Made by a program: the position numbers and the translations under genes. From positions 54,640 to 118,639 of the forward strand of contig CAJUMJ010000004.1 in NCBI GenBank assembly GCA_910587095.1: a stretch of DNA of 64,000 nucleotides, written 5' to 3'. The notes under the pieces were generated by a model that saw only the letters and a program-made list of their open reading frames with translations, had not been told where the DNA came from and searched no databases. Position 1 is the first letter of the stretch, and every line of letters starts with the position of its first letter. Below, piece by piece: positions 33,637 to 42,071 of the stretch. Source of the stretch: an uncultured Lachnospiraceae bacterium (GTDB taxonomy: Bacteria > Bacillota > Clostridia > Lachnospirales > Lachnospiraceae).

Positions 33637-34905
33637 TTACCTCAAACCTCTCTTGGCTTTGTTCCTGATCTTCGCCTTCTTACGTATCATCTCATCTTCC
33701 AGCGCATATCGCACTGCATCGATGCTGTGGTTATCCTTGTCCGGGTATGATCCTTTGAAATTACCGTTTTTATCTCTTTCCAGTTCGTAGGACGAAAACT
33801 CCCTTGCCGCATTGGGGCATCTTACTGGGTCAATGATAATCTCATCTATATCATCAGACAGGTATGCCATGCCAAAGTCTACCGATCCCGGCCCTTTCTT
33901 CGCTGCATACACCTTTAGTCCAAGCTCATTAAATGAAGCGATTGACCGTGGTTCCTCGGAGTCCGCCGTGATTATCTTATTATCCGGATTTAACTTCTTA
34001 ATCTCTTCCACGGCCTTTTGAGTTTTGAGGTTAACCTGATACACCTCTGCAAAAATATAAAGCTTCCTCTGTTTTTTGTTGTAGTGTGTCCGCTCAAATG
34101 CAAGCGGATCCGCCGCAAACCCAAAGTCAAGCCCCTGCTTAATCTTGTCAAATACAGCTATTTCAGCATCCGTGATCTCCCGTATGATCACATTGTCAAA
34201 TACCTTCCCGCCAGTGCCCGTCGCCTCGCCAAGATATTCATTCCGATATTTTATCCTGTTCTCCTTTTTTAGCTCATTCGCCTCTTTAAAAAATTTCTCT
34301 CCCAGCCAGCCCTTTGGTACAGTCAGATAGGTAGAATGACTGCATACCGTATCATCACGCACCTTGAGAACATCCTGATTCACCCATGAATTGAGGCTCT
34401 TGGGTGGATTCCATGTATAGAACACCACATATTTATCGCCGCCTCGCATAAGGGACTGGAGGATTTTTCTCTCGTCATCGTCACTGTCAAACTCGGCCCG
34501 TTCCTCAAACCAGATAAATTTAAAATAACCATTTCTGATCTTGATTGACTTGGATTTATTCGGATCGTCACATCCCCTAAATATAATCCTTTGCCCCGTT
34601 GGCTTGTATGTCAACCGCAGCGGAGACCGCGTCACTTTCCATAGATGGCTCACTCCAAGCTGCTCTATCGCCCAAAGAAGTTGCTCAAATACACTCTCAG
34701 CCAGAGTATTTCCAACTTTTCTGAAACAAGCCGCGTTCGCATTTGGATCCTGCATCATTCCAAATATGATTTCTGTACTGGCAAATGAGGATTTCGTGGA
34801 ACCCCGCCCGCCATACAGCTTATAATGCGTATGGCGGCCTTCCATGATATCACAGTGAATTTCGTAAAATTGCGGAGCAATAATATCTGAAAGCCTAATC
34901 TCCAT
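33637..34905 (-). CDS. terL: Terminase large subunit
   Basis: The 422-residue packaging ATPase/nuclease is of the PBSX/SPP1 class. The ATPase half has Walker A GGRGSTKSS (about 33-41), a Walker B-like FIWFEERAEF and coupling motif VFYTWNPP. The nuclease half has LDFGFAADP, ITADSEEPRSI and DNHSIDAVRYALED with the metal-binding acidic residues. It overlaps terS by 11 bp. Confidence 0.95.
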   Translation of the reverse strand: MEIRLSDIIAPQFYEIHCDIMEGRHTHYKLYGGRGSTKSSFASTEIIFGMMQDPNANAACFRKVGNTLAESVFEQLLWAIEQLGVSHLWKVTRSPLRLTYKPTGQRIIFRGCDDPNKSKSIKIRNGYFKFIWFEERAEFDSDDDERKILQSLMRGGDKYVVFYTWNPPKSLNSWVNQDVLKVRDDTVCSHSTYLTVPKGWLGEKFFKEANELKKENRIKYRNEYLGEATGTGGKVFDNVIIREITDAEIAVFDKIKQGLDFGFAADPLAFERTHYNKKQRKLYIFAEVYQVNLKTQKAVEEIKKLNPDNKIITADSEEPRSIASFNELGLKVYAAKKGPGSVDFGMAYLSDDIDEIIIDPVRCPNAAREFSSYELERDKNGNFKGSYPDKDNHSIDAVRYALEDEMIRKKAKIRNKAKRGLR

Positions 34906-35395
34906 CCTGACATTCCTTTATGTCATTCAATATTACTACTGGCTCCAGTTCCCCTGATACCTCCAGCTTGTCATTCCACATGCCAAAGTGTTTTCCAAGA
35001 AGTTCCAACGCTTTCAGTTTGGAAGCAATCCTTACTTCACGTTCTTCACTACTTCCCGTTTCCGTATCCGATCTTTTATACCTAATGGATTCAATGCAGG
35101 ACAAATCCGCTTCTCCCGCATCCTCCCTGATCCTTCCTTCCGCGTTAACAACATCCGTCATCTTTACAAAAGCCATCTTCGCAAGTTCCGACACAATTCT
35201 GTCCTGGTTTACACCGGTACGACGCGACCGCTCTGCCATAGCTTTTGCAATGTACTTTTCGATCTCAGGTTTTTTAAGGTTCTCCGATGCGATTGACGCA
35301 GCCGTATCTGGCGAATATCCGGCGCGGATAGCCGCCTGCGTGCCGTTTAAGTCAATCAGCCATTCATCCGCAAATCTCTTTTGTTTCTTCGTCAC
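34895..35395 (-). CDS. terS: Terminase small subunit
   Basis: The 166-residue DNA-recognition subunit has an N-terminal Terminase_2 HTH: KQKRFADEWLIDLNGTQAAI followed by AGYSPDTAASIASENLKKPE. Start GTG 35395 is chosen because AGGTGG lies upstream and the domain begins directly after it; the longer open frame would overlap nothing but has no family match. A pac or cos site may lie within or near this gene. Confidence 0.88.
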   Translation of the reverse strand: MTKKQKRFADEWLIDLNGTQAAIRAGYSPDTAASIASENLKKPEIEKYIAKAMAERSRRTGVNQDRIVSELAKMAFVKMTDVVNAEGRIREDAGEADLSCIESIRYKRSDTETGSSEEREVRIASKLKALELLGKHFGMWNDKLEVSGELEPVVILNDIKECQDGD

Positions 35396-35570
35396 ACAGC
35401 GCCACCTCCATGTCCTTTGATTCTTAGTTTGCTGAAGATTTGTTTGTTGTACCAAAAAAGCACCATGCTTTTGCACGATGCCTTTTAGCCGGTTCAATTT
35501 AATGGATAAGCCAACAAATTTTCACCTGCTAACACTTTATCACATCTAAAACGAGAATCGTGAGAAACTT

Positions 35571-36017
35571 TTATTTTCTTCTTTTCCTCCTATTTTCCGG
35601 CCCTTCCAGATACTTTGATAGGAGTTTTTCCGGATATGTGCGATCACAGTTCATCGCATTGGCTACTTTTCCCCAGGAAAGCCCTTCTTCATATCTCAAG
35701 CTGATAATCCGCCTGATCCGGCTATCCTTTATACTTTTTATGTATTGGGAGATTTTATATTCAGCCTCCACCGCCTGCTGCTGCCGCCTCAGCAGAAGAA
35801 TTTCACTCTCAGTCAGTTCTCTTCTATGCTTTTTATCCGTTTCGTCAATACCGCTAATGGTTTTCGTCGTATAAATGTATGGATATTCCTTTGTGGATGT
35901 GCGGACTTTATCTACTGCCTGTCTGCCCCTGTCTCTTTGAAGTTTTTCAACTCTGGCATCCAGTTCGCAAATCTCCTTTCTGAGATCAAGTAACTGTTCT
36001 AATTCTGCCTTGGTCAC
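35571..36017 (-). CDS. Sigma-70 region-4-like phage regulator (DUF1492-like)
   Basis: The product is 148 residues: a coiled N-terminus (LEQLLDLRKEICELDARVEK) and a C-terminal HTH (ISLRYEEGLSWGKVANAMNC) typical of ArpU/DUF1492 late-gene regulators. It starts at GTG 36017 after a G-run. Placed just upstream of terS, it probably helps switch on packaging and structural genes. Confidence 0.7.
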   Translation of the reverse strand: MTKAELEQLLDLRKEICELDARVEKLQRDRGRQAVDKVRTSTKEYPYIYTTKTISGIDETDKKHRRELTESEILLLRRQQQAVEAEYKISQYIKSIKDSRIRRIISLRYEEGLSWGKVANAMNCDRTYPEKLLSKYLEGPENRRKRRK

Positions 36018-36029
36018 TGGTTCCCCCCC

Positions 36030-36167
36030 CTATTTCCCTATTATAGACATAAACACTGACGCAAAACATATAGCCAAAATCGCTAATACTATGGCCACGA
36101 CCAAAATTAAGCATCCTAGTCCTCCTATCTTGAGAACCAGTATCATCGTTTCTATAATCTTCATCAT
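36030..36167 (-). CDS. Small membrane protein
   Basis: The product is 45 residues (46 codons), nearly all hydrophobic in the centre (GCLILVVAIVLAILAICFAS). AGGAGAAGGA precedes the ATG pair at 36167/36164. It lies between two small regulators; function unknown. The remaining 36168-36412 shows no further gene. Confidence 0.55.
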   Translation of the reverse strand: MMKIIETMILVLKIGGLGCLILVVAIVLAILAICFASVFMSIIGK

Positions 36168-36412
36168 ACGCTCATCCTTCTCCTTTCTGGCGAGGTCTGC
36201 TGCCTCTCTGAACTGCTGCCACGTTTGCGGATCGCTTCTTTACTACCGCTTTCATATGCCCCTCCTTTTCTGTGAAAACAGATCAAACAAAAAACACCAG
36301 ATTTCTCTGATGTTTTCTGCGTCTTGTTCCCTTGCTTCACTATATCATGCTACTATAATATCACATGTAGTAATGCAAAATCATGCCATCTTTTCATTAT
36401 CCTATCACTTTC

Positions 36413-36679
36413 TTACATTCTGGCCACAAATTCTTTAAATTCCTGTAGCTCATTTTTATCAATCAGAATATCGAAGTAACAATATTCTTTATTTCTGATA
36501 ATATACCAAATGCGTTTAAGTTTTTCTTTTAATGTCATTTTCCCTTTATCCTGACTAAAATAAAAACTATCGCTTACAAGCTGTAACGAAAACTCATTAT
36601 CCTCATTATCAAACTTTAAAACGACTCCATTTCCGCATCCACATTTGCAAAATGTCACATGTTCATTTTGTTTCATCAT
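36413..36679 (-). CDS. Small cysteine-rich protein, unknown
   Basis: The product is 88 residues with CKCGCGNGV near the N-terminus, suggesting metal binding, then a mixed domain (MTLKEKLKRIWYIIRNKEYCYF). It overlaps the upstream ribbon-helix-helix gene by 17 bp and has GAGGAG before its ATG, so the two form a pair. Base composition is more AT-rich than neighbours. Confidence 0.6.
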   Translation of the reverse strand: MMKQNEHVTFCKCGCGNGVVLKFDNEDNEFSLQLVSDSFYFSQDKGKMTLKEKLKRIWYIIRNKEYCYFDILIDKNELQEFKEFVARM

Positions 36680-36878
36680 CCTTCTCCTCGTTTTGTTGTA
36701 TAAACTTCTCCATGAACTCCCGGATCACCTCGGCTTGTGACCGGCCTGCCCGGTCACAAGCCTCCTCAAACTGCTCCACAATATCCCGTTTCAGTTTAAA
36801 GCCCTTCGTCATGTAACCCGCTTTCTTCTGGTACTTCTCACTGGCTATCGTCTGTTTTGACGGATTACCTTTCGGCAC
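36663..36878 (-). CDS. Ribbon-helix-helix DNA-binding protein
   Basis: The product is 71 residues. The core TKGFKLKRDIVEQFEEACDR followed by SQAEVIREFMEKFI is a CopG/Arc-type ribbon-helix-helix. Start is GTG 36878 with GGAGGGAG upstream. It could regulate its own small operon or act as antitoxin to the overlapping Cys-rich protein; the latter is not supported by any toxin family match. Confidence 0.7.
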   Translation of the reverse strand: MPKGNPSKQTIASEKYQKKAGYMTKGFKLKRDIVEQFEEACDRAGRSQAEVIREFMEKFIQQNEEKDDETK

Positions 36879-36964
36879 GGCTCTCCCTCCTTTTCACAAT
36901 ACCCGCATAGATTAGCTTCACAACTCCGATTGTGATGAAAAAGATTCCTAACTTTAATAACATA

Positions 36965-36993
36965 TTTACACAGATGAGCTTACATGGTATAGT
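36965..36993 (+). promoter_or_regulatory. Plus-strand promoter facing the 36-residue membrane peptide gene
   Basis: TTTACA and TATAGT are 17 bp apart. A transcript starting near 37000 would begin in hairpin AGGAAGGGC/GCCCTCCT and run antisense through the peptide gene at 37025-37135. Confidence 0.55.
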
Positions 36994-37024
36994 TTAGGTA
37001 ACAGGAAGGGCTTTCGCCCTCCTG

Positions 37025-37135
37025 TCAGCTTAACAGCTTGTCGAGAATCAGTAAAACGATTCCGATAACCAAGTCCGTCAGTGCACCGAGTAGCCAGCTC
37101 TTATATGTACTGTCGGGCTTTTTATTTTTGCTCAC
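37025..37135 (-). CDS. 36-residue hydrophobic peptide, possible type I toxin
   Basis: GTG start preceded by GGAGGTGAGAG. The peptide has a basic head (VSKNKKPDSTYKSW) and one membrane segment (LTDLVIGIVLLILDKLLS). It has a consensus promoter with an 18-bp palindromic operator, and an opposing promoter lies at its 3' end. This layout (small membrane peptide plus convergent antisense transcript) is that of type I toxin-antitoxin loci, but the peptide family is not recognised. Confidence 0.55.
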   Translation of the reverse strand: MSKNKKPDSTYKSWLLGALTDLVIGIVLLILDKLLS

Positions 37136-37160
37136 CTGTCTCTCACCTCCTTCTAAGTAT

Positions 37161-37189
37161 ATAATATCATATGGTTAACCATATGTCAA
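37161..37189 (-). promoter_or_regulatory. Promoter with 18-bp palindromic operator
   Basis: Minus-strand TTGACA and TATTAT are 17 bp apart. CATATGGTTAACCATATG (37168-37185) fills the spacer as a perfect palindrome, so a bound dimer would block RNA polymerase. Confidence 0.8.
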
Positions 37190-37352
37190 CGCTTTTTACA
37201 GACTTTATCTAAAATTTACAGATACTCCTCAACAATGTGCGGCTTGAATGTATACAGGAAAAGCGCCGTTCTCGATATCTTGCCCGCCATAGACTCTACC
37301 TTGGACGTGATGATTTTCTCCGTTCTCACGGGGTTAGCTTTGAGGAAAACAC
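37190..37352 (-). other. Gap with an unsupported open-frame fragment
   Basis: A minus-strand frame without start codon or ribosome binding site reads about 44 codons and ends FKPHIVEEYL. It may be a gene remnant. ACATTGTTGAGG here recurs (minus strand) within the small RNA region near 37413-37425. Confidence 0.3.
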
Positions 37353-37381
37353 TTGAAAATACTGGTACGATATGCTATATT
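37353..37381 (+). promoter_or_regulatory. Promoter of antitoxin-like small RNA 1
   Basis: TTGAAA and TATATT with a 17-bp spacer, placed so that transcription would start near 37388 and end at the terminator 37484. Confidence 0.75.
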
Positions 37382-37392
37382 GAACGTAACGA

Positions 37393-37419
37393 GGGAGAAC
37401 CATAGAAGCGGCTACCCTC
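37393..37419 (+). repeat. Inverted repeat flanking the holin-like toxin locus, arm 1
   Basis: GGGAGAACCATAGA...GCGGCT(A/G)CCCTC at the small RNA 5' end; the mate on the opposite strand is at 37615-37646, in the toxin leader. The two transcripts therefore begin with nearly the same sequence. Confidence 0.8.
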
Positions 37420-37445
37420 AACAATGTATAAACTGTTATATGTTA

Positions 37446-37484
37446 ACAGCCGTCACTATTGCTGGTAGTGGCGGCTATCTTTTT
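37446..37484. terminator. Shared terminator of toxin 1 and small RNA 1
   Basis: AGCCGTCAC and its near-complement GTGGCGGCT form a long stem around ATTGCTGGTA-type loop sequence, followed on the plus strand by ATCTTTTT. The stem abuts the toxin stop codon. Confidence 0.8.
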
Positions 37485-37567
37485 CCCTTGAAGACTGTGT
37501 AACACAGCCCCACAAGGGCGACAATGAATATTCCAACTTGGACTAAGTCCGCATATGTAACATACAT
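37475..37567 (-). CDS. Holin-like type I toxin (Hol_Tox-like peptide)
   Basis: The product is 30 residues: MYVTYADLVQVGIFIVALVG followed by LCYTVFKGKR. The pattern xTYxDLxQxxIFIxALVGLxYxxFK matches the putative holin-like toxin family of Firmicutes. AGGAGG lies seven bases before ATG 37567; an ATG at 37573 is too close. These peptides insert in the membrane of the producing cell and are controlled by antisense RNA, here the convergent small RNA. Confidence 0.8.
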   Translation of the reverse strand: MYVTYADLVQVGIFIVALVGLCYTVFKGKR

Positions 37568-37614
37568 TGGCATCCCTCCTTTCTTTCGTCTGGAGGGTCA
37601 GCCCCTCCGAAACG

Positions 37615-37646
37615 GAGGGCAGCCGCCTTGGCTCTATGGTTCTCCC
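37615..37646 (-). repeat. Inverted repeat flanking the holin-like toxin locus, arm 2
   Basis: On the minus strand GGGAGAACCATAGA, six extra bases, then GCGGCTGCCCTC, in the toxin mRNA leader. It mirrors 37393-37419. Confidence 0.8.
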
Positions 37647-37812
37647 GTGTTTTTAACCTATCACAACGCCTTACACGGCGCAACTATTCATTTTCCCGCA
37701 GTTTCCTCTGGTGTATCCCGGTTATGTCCTCCAAAGTGTCCCATATTGCAAAATCCCCCGTCCTGCTGCCGCTCTGGCTTCTTTTAAATTCTTTCTCACG
37801 CTCTCCCCTCCT

Positions 37813-38238
37813 TTAGATTTCTCCCATATATATCCCGACCTGCAGAATGATCTTCTTTACGATCCTTTTCATCTGCCGTTCAGAATATGCCACATCATCT
37901 ATTTTTGTATATGGCATGTTTCGGCGCCGATCCGACCAGAAACGGATCTTCATTACTTTCTGTTCCTCTGGCTTTAAGCTTCCATAAACCAGCTCCACGG
38001 CATCTATTTGCTTCTTTAACCTTTCAGCCCGTTTTGATGTCATTTTCAGGGCTTTTGCCTCTGTAACTGATTGCTGCTTGCTATAGTCTTCTGAAAAATT
38101 CACTCCTGCCGAATGATTTGTGGATAACGCCATCACCTGATCTATGTATTCACCATATTCTTTTTTGGATATCGGATATCTCCGAATAATGATTTCTATT
38201 ATATGCCATGCATCCCGATCAATCATGCCGGCTTTCAT
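37813..38238 (-). CDS. RinA/ArpU-like late transcription activator
   Basis: The 141-residue helical protein has a C-terminal sigma-like HTH (LKPEEQKVMKIRFWSDRRRN, DVAYSERQMKRIVKKIILQV). RinA/ArpU proteins switch on late genes in staphylococcal and enterococcal phages. It lies at the end of the early region and upstream of the packaging genes. 37647-37812 holds no clear gene. Confidence 0.7.
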   Translation of the reverse strand: MKAGMIDRDAWHIIEIIIRRYPISKKEYGEYIDQVMALSTNHSAGVNFSEDYSKQQSVTEAKALKMTSKRAERLKKQIDAVELVYGSLKPEEQKVMKIRFWSDRRRNMPYTKIDDVAYSERQMKRIVKKIILQVGIYMGEI

Positions 38239-38359
38239 CCCCTTTCCGGCGGAGCCTGCTGCCGCATTTACGGTTACTGTGATATACTAATTTATGGAGG
38301 TAGTTATATCATATATGCTTATCCAAAAAATTTACATCCGCTTTTTTCATCACTCCTCT

Positions 38360-38701
38360 TCATACAAACGTCCGCTCATTCTCCGTCAGATAGTTCTTTC
38401 CAAAGATCTTCATGAAGTCCAGATCCGGGTATGTCTTTTCAAAGGCTTTCTGCGCCTCCCTGTGGAGTATTTCTGCCACTTCTGCATTTTTATGCACCGC
38501 CTCCGGGCCGTAGAGATGATGGTCCGGGTCGAGCCATATTTTGAGGCCGTACTTTTCGGAGAGTCTGCGGTTTGCCGTGCCGCCCATGACGTGATGCTCC
38601 TGTCTGACAGGCTTTATGCCGTAATCCCCATGCAGGAGGCGGCAGAGGTAGCACTGTCCGGCCTCCTTATCCTGCATGATGCTTTTTATCTTTTTAGCCA
38701 T
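38360..38701 (-). CDS. HNH-like zinc-binding phage protein
   Basis: The product is 113 residues with CYLCRLLHGDYG followed by RQEHHVMGGTANRRLSEKYG and WLDPDHH. CxxC and repeated His residues suggest an HNH-type endonuclease or NinG-like recombination factor. It overlaps the upstream gene by 8 bp. Confidence 0.6.
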   Translation of the reverse strand: MAKKIKSIMQDKEAGQCYLCRLLHGDYGIKPVRQEHHVMGGTANRRLSEKYGLKIWLDPDHHLYGPEAVHKNAEVAEILHREAQKAFEKTYPDLDFMKIFGKNYLTENERTFV

Positions 38702-39890
38702 TCCATACCTCTAACATATTCTTAATGCTTTTCACTCTGGTTACAATCGTATTTGCCTCCGCCAGCAGTCCGTCCCAAATGCCTTCACCACATTGCATCC
38801 TCATCTTATGAAGGCTTCCCATGATAATCTGTTTCTGGTTCTCAATATGCTGCCACATGCCGTCCGAGTCCGTAATCTTTCCACCTGGATCCGCTGCACC
38901 TTCTGACACCTCCGGTTCCGCCTCCGTCCGAGTCTTTTCGGGCTTTTCCGGCTCTGCTTCCCCGCCTGCTGCCTCCTGTCTGTTCCGGTTTTCCGGCGTT
39001 CTGCCCTGCCCGCCTGCCTGCCCCTTTTCCTCATTCTGTTGCGACGTCGCAACAGACTCTGCCCCGCTGTCTGATCCGGTAAGGCCGGGTTTCTCTGCCT
39101 CCGCTTTTTCAGTCTCCTGCCGTTCCTCCTGCTCCCCATAAAAATCACCCCAAACATCCCCTTTTTCACAGGCGCCGAAGATGCCGTAAATGATGTCAAA
39201 GAGCGCCGCCCAGCTCATGGAAACGGGCTCCGGCTCCGTCATGAGTTTATATTTAATGCCGGTATTCCAGTCGTACAGGAAAAGGAAGACGATCCCTTTC
39301 TGGTGGGATGTCTGTGACGGCGCCACCAGCTCCGCAGCCTCCTTGTACGCAGGCGGCTCCTCTTCCAGATAACGCAAGGCGCTGTTTAACATGTCTTTCC
39401 TGTTTTTAAAAAAATCAATCAGACACTTTTCTAACGGCGTGCGGCTTCTTTCCTCCCCGCCTGCTGCCTCCGCCTGCTCCCCTGTCTCCTGCGCGGTCTG
39501 GCTGTTAAAGGCTTTTAGCTCCCGGATTTCCCGGATCGTTGTCTTCTCGGTGATAAGCTCCACCTCGCTGTCCGGCAGGGTCAGCATTTCAGACAGCTTG
39601 GATGAGGAAAAGTTTCTAAACTCCTCTTTCAATACAAGGGAATTTCCTCCCTCACTGTACTTCTCATTGATGGCAATAAAGCGGGAGACAGTGCTTTTTC
39701 CCAATCCGTATTCCTTCTGTGCAAACCCGAAGATATCTTCCGCGCCGTCATACATGCCGGAATCACGGATCTGTCTGAGTCTGTAACCGATGTAAACAAA
39801 GTTTTCCGCTGTTTCCGCCAGCTTTCTGCGGATATCCTCCTTCCACTGCGTCCATTCATCCAGTGTGATCTGTCTGTATTCTTCCATCAT
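38694..39890 (-). CDS. DUF3102/ParB-like HTH protein with low-complexity linker
   Basis: The product is 398 residues. Residues 1-140 resemble phage and plasmid HTH proteins: LAETAENFVYIGYRLRQIRD, EYGLGKSTVSRFIAINEKYS, FSSSKLSEMLTL. Residues 155-240 form a second domain (PLEKCLIDFFKNRKDMLNSA, GIVFLFLYDWNTGIKY). A Glu/Gly/Pro linker and a helical C-terminus follow. In the linker, near residue 280, the palindrome encodes VATSQQ. A role in replication control or DNA binding is plausible. Confidence 0.6.
   Translation of the reverse strand: MMEEYRQITLDEWTQWKEDIRRKLAETAENFVYIGYRLRQIRDSGMYDGAEDIFGFAQKEYGLGKSTVSRFIAINEKYSEGGNSLVLKEEFRNFSSSKLSEMLTLPDSEVELITEKTTIREIRELKAFNSQTAQETGEQAEAAGGEERSRTPLEKCLIDFFKNRKDMLNSALRYLEEEPPAYKEAAELVAPSQTSHQKGIVFLFLYDWNTGIKYKLMTEPEPVSMSWAALFDIIYGIFGACEKGDVWGDFYGEQEERQETEKAEAEKPGLTGSDSGAESVATSQQNEEKGQAGGQGRTPENRNRQEAAGGEAEPEKPEKTRTEAEPEVSEGAADPGGKITDSDGMWQHIENQKQIIMGSLHKMRMQCGEGIWDGLLAEANTIVTRVKSIKNMLEVWNG
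39038..39053. repeat. 16-bp palindrome copy 2 (inside HTH-protein gene)
   Basis: GTTGCGACGTCGCAAC in frame as VATSQ, followed on the minus strand by CAGAATGAGGAAAA. It shares 29 of 30 positions with copy 1, although the two genes are unrelated. Confidence 0.9.
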
Positions 39891-39905
39891 CCACTCCCTT
39901 CTTTC

Positions 39906-42071
39906 CTACATTGCCGCCATTATGAGCGTCTGCCCCGCCGCCTGTCCTGCTGCCTCCGGCCCGCATTTTAACCGGGTCACATAAGCATCCAGCCATCTCT
40001 GCATCCGCTCCTCGTCCGGCTTTTTGTCGTGGGCGCCATACCACTGCCTGATGTCCTTTGTCTCCGGATTGATCTCCACGGTAATGTATGGCATATCCGG
40101 CTCATCCAGCGCGCGGAGTAACAGGATGACAGCCCTTCCCTCGTTGTGGCTTCTTAAATATCTGTCCCCACCGACGCAGTGATGGAGGAGGCGTCCCTCC
40201 ATGATGATCTCTCCCGCATCTTTCGCCGGGCGGATCAGGAATGCCTCATCCGCAAAATAAAACTGTTTCCGGTACTGTCTGTAGTGTTTTTTGATCAGCG
40301 GATATCTGCCGGATGCTTCCCGGATGTGCGCATCCACTTCCTTTTTATTACTCTCTTCCACCATTTTCGCGTGTGCCGCGTCAAGATTTCTTGGAAACAG
40401 GTAGACGGTGTTTGTCATATCATATCCCAGTGCGGAGCGCATGTTTAAATAGTCCGTGTAACGGCCCGCCGTATTTTGCAGTCTTGATACTGCCGTGCTG
40501 CACCCTGTTGCGTATCCGCATCCCGCATACCTGGCCACCCGGTTCAGAAACTGCTGTACGCTCATATACTCCAGCGCTGTGTTGATCTTATCTATGGTAT
40601 TTGTTTCCGCCAGCGCCACGATCTGGCTGGCTGTCCAGCGCTGGTTCATGCGCTTTTCCATCTGCATGACCTTTAGGATATCCGTATTCCCTTTTTCCCG
40701 GATCAGATTCTTTACTTGTTCTTTCCGGATGCCAAGGAAACGTTCCGGTCTTTTCGCGTCCGCATCCCCCACGATGCCGTAACGGCAGTTTACAAGGTCC
40801 CTTACCACCCCTGAGAGTTTCATCTTTACCAGCATCTCTATCTGCGGGGTCTGCATGTACCTCTCCAGATAATCCGCCGGATTGATATCCTCCCTTTCTT
40901 CCGCACAGTACTCTTTCAATGCGCTGTAGCGCAGGAAGGTGTCTTCCATTTCTTTAAAAGTCTCCGGCATGATCTCCCCGGGTTTTATGGCGATACAGCA
41001 CGGTCCACTCAGGTTGCAGTCAGACCAAAAGTCCTCTCCACTGTACGGATCATGCTTGTGGTAATCCTTCTGCACCTTTTTTCCGGATTCAAAATAGATC
41101 CTTGCAATCTCTATGCCGGACAGCTCTTCATATGCCCCTGTCATCTCCTTTCCTTTTTCCCCATAAACTTCTTCCAGATGCCATTCTTTTGCAACCAGAA
41201 CGTATCTGAGAACAAAGCCAGTCTCTTTATATTTCTGTCCGAGAAAGATCCTTCCCGATGCCTCTTTCGCCCTCCCTGCATACCCCTGCGGAATGAACAC
41301 TCCCGCCTCTTTGCACAGCGGACAGACGCCATAATGGTTCGCCACCGGCTCCGCAACCGTCTTCTCAAGCTGGCTCTCGTAGGACTGCCCCTGTTTCCAT
41401 CTGGCATCCGTCAGACCGCCGCATTTGGAACAGGCAACCGTCACCCGTGCCCCGTGTCTTTTGTAGAAAATAGTATGCCTGCCATGGAAAAGAACCGTGT
41501 CGGCATATTCCAGTATTCTCTCTTCCGGCAGTTCTTTGGTGTTTTCCTGCCTCTCTTTCAGCGCTTCCCTCCGTCTTTCCCATCTCCGTCTGTTTCGCAG
41601 GCTGTACTCTTCTCCGGTAATTTCCTTCTGCCTGTCATTTATATTCTCCCACCATGGGCCGTTCTCCCAGTCCCTGTGGTTCCCTGCCGCGGCCGTTTTT
41701 ATAAAACGCCGGATTCTCTCCTGATCGGCCCCGGAATGGAGGATGTTCTCAACGGTAAGTTCCCCGTTCGTCTTCCGTCGGCTGTCCTCTTCATCCTGCC
41801 AGATCATCCCGTGTCCGTTCCACGTATCCCCCGTGATCCTTTTCCGGTTCCAGCTCCCTTTTGCCGGAAAAAAATTGGCGAAATCATTTTTGGTGAAAAC
41901 GATCCGCACTGCGGGGATATTTCCGTTTTCTTTCCTGTATACCTCTATGAACAGGTGCGGTTCTTTCGCGATTTTCTTTATATCCGTCACGGCCACATAT
42001 TTCACAGTTTCATCCCTGTGCGCTTCCGGCAGTGTCAGAAAGGGTATCTTTTCAATGGTTTTCTTTTTCAC
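39906..42071 (-). CDS. PcfJ-like protein
   Basis: This 721-residue protein has a zinc-ribbon-like centre (VACSKCGGLTDARW, YGVCPLCKEAGVF) and a C-terminal PcfJ domain (IIMEGRLLHHCVGGDRYLRS, YITVEINPETKDIRQWYGAH). PcfJ genes are known from conjugative plasmids and many Clostridia elements, with no assigned reaction. Start GTG 42071 has GGAGGTG upstream and overlaps the TGA of the PcfK-like gene, so the pair is co-translated. Confidence 0.8.
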   Translation of the reverse strand: MKKKTIEKIPFLTLPEAHRDETVKYVAVTDIKKIAKEPHLFIEVYRKENGNIPAVRIVFTKNDFANFFPAKGSWNRKRITGDTWNGHGMIWQDEEDSRRKTNGELTVENILHSGADQERIRRFIKTAAAGNHRDWENGPWWENINDRQKEITGEEYSLRNRRRWERRREALKERQENTKELPEERILEYADTVLFHGRHTIFYKRHGARVTVACSKCGGLTDARWKQGQSYESQLEKTVAEPVANHYGVCPLCKEAGVFIPQGYAGRAKEASGRIFLGQKYKETGFVLRYVLVAKEWHLEEVYGEKGKEMTGAYEELSGIEIARIYFESGKKVQKDYHKHDPYSGEDFWSDCNLSGPCCIAIKPGEIMPETFKEMEDTFLRYSALKEYCAEEREDINPADYLERYMQTPQIEMLVKMKLSGVVRDLVNCRYGIVGDADAKRPERFLGIRKEQVKNLIREKGNTDILKVMQMEKRMNQRWTASQIVALAETNTIDKINTALEYMSVQQFLNRVARYAGCGYATGCSTAVSRLQNTAGRYTDYLNMRSALGYDMTNTVYLFPRNLDAAHAKMVEESNKKEVDAHIREASGRYPLIKKHYRQYRKQFYFADEAFLIRPAKDAGEIIMEGRLLHHCVGGDRYLRSHNEGRAVILLLRALDEPDMPYITVEINPETKDIRQWYGAHDKKPDEERMQRWLDAYVTRLKCGPEAAGQAAGQTLIMAAM

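Larger units (their letters stand above)
37388..37484 (+). ncRNA. Antitoxin-like small RNA 1 (about 97 nt)
   Basis: Inferred from promoter at 37353-37381 and the terminator ending at 37484. It runs convergent to the holin-like toxin gene, and its 3' end overlaps the toxin stop codon. Its 5' part can fold GAGGG/CCCTC. A short stretch (ATATGTTAACA) resembles the plus-strand sequence opposite the toxin start (ATATGTAACA), which could allow pairing. Confidence 0.6.

Noticed and set aside
36413..36878. Ribbon-helix-helix protein plus overlapping Cys-rich protein as a type II toxin-antitoxin pair
   Set aside because: The Cys-rich protein matches no toxin family and the gene order alone is weak evidence.
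37190..37352. Coding gene in the gap next to the type I loci
   Set aside because: The open frame has no start codon or ribosome binding site and overlaps no conserved domain.
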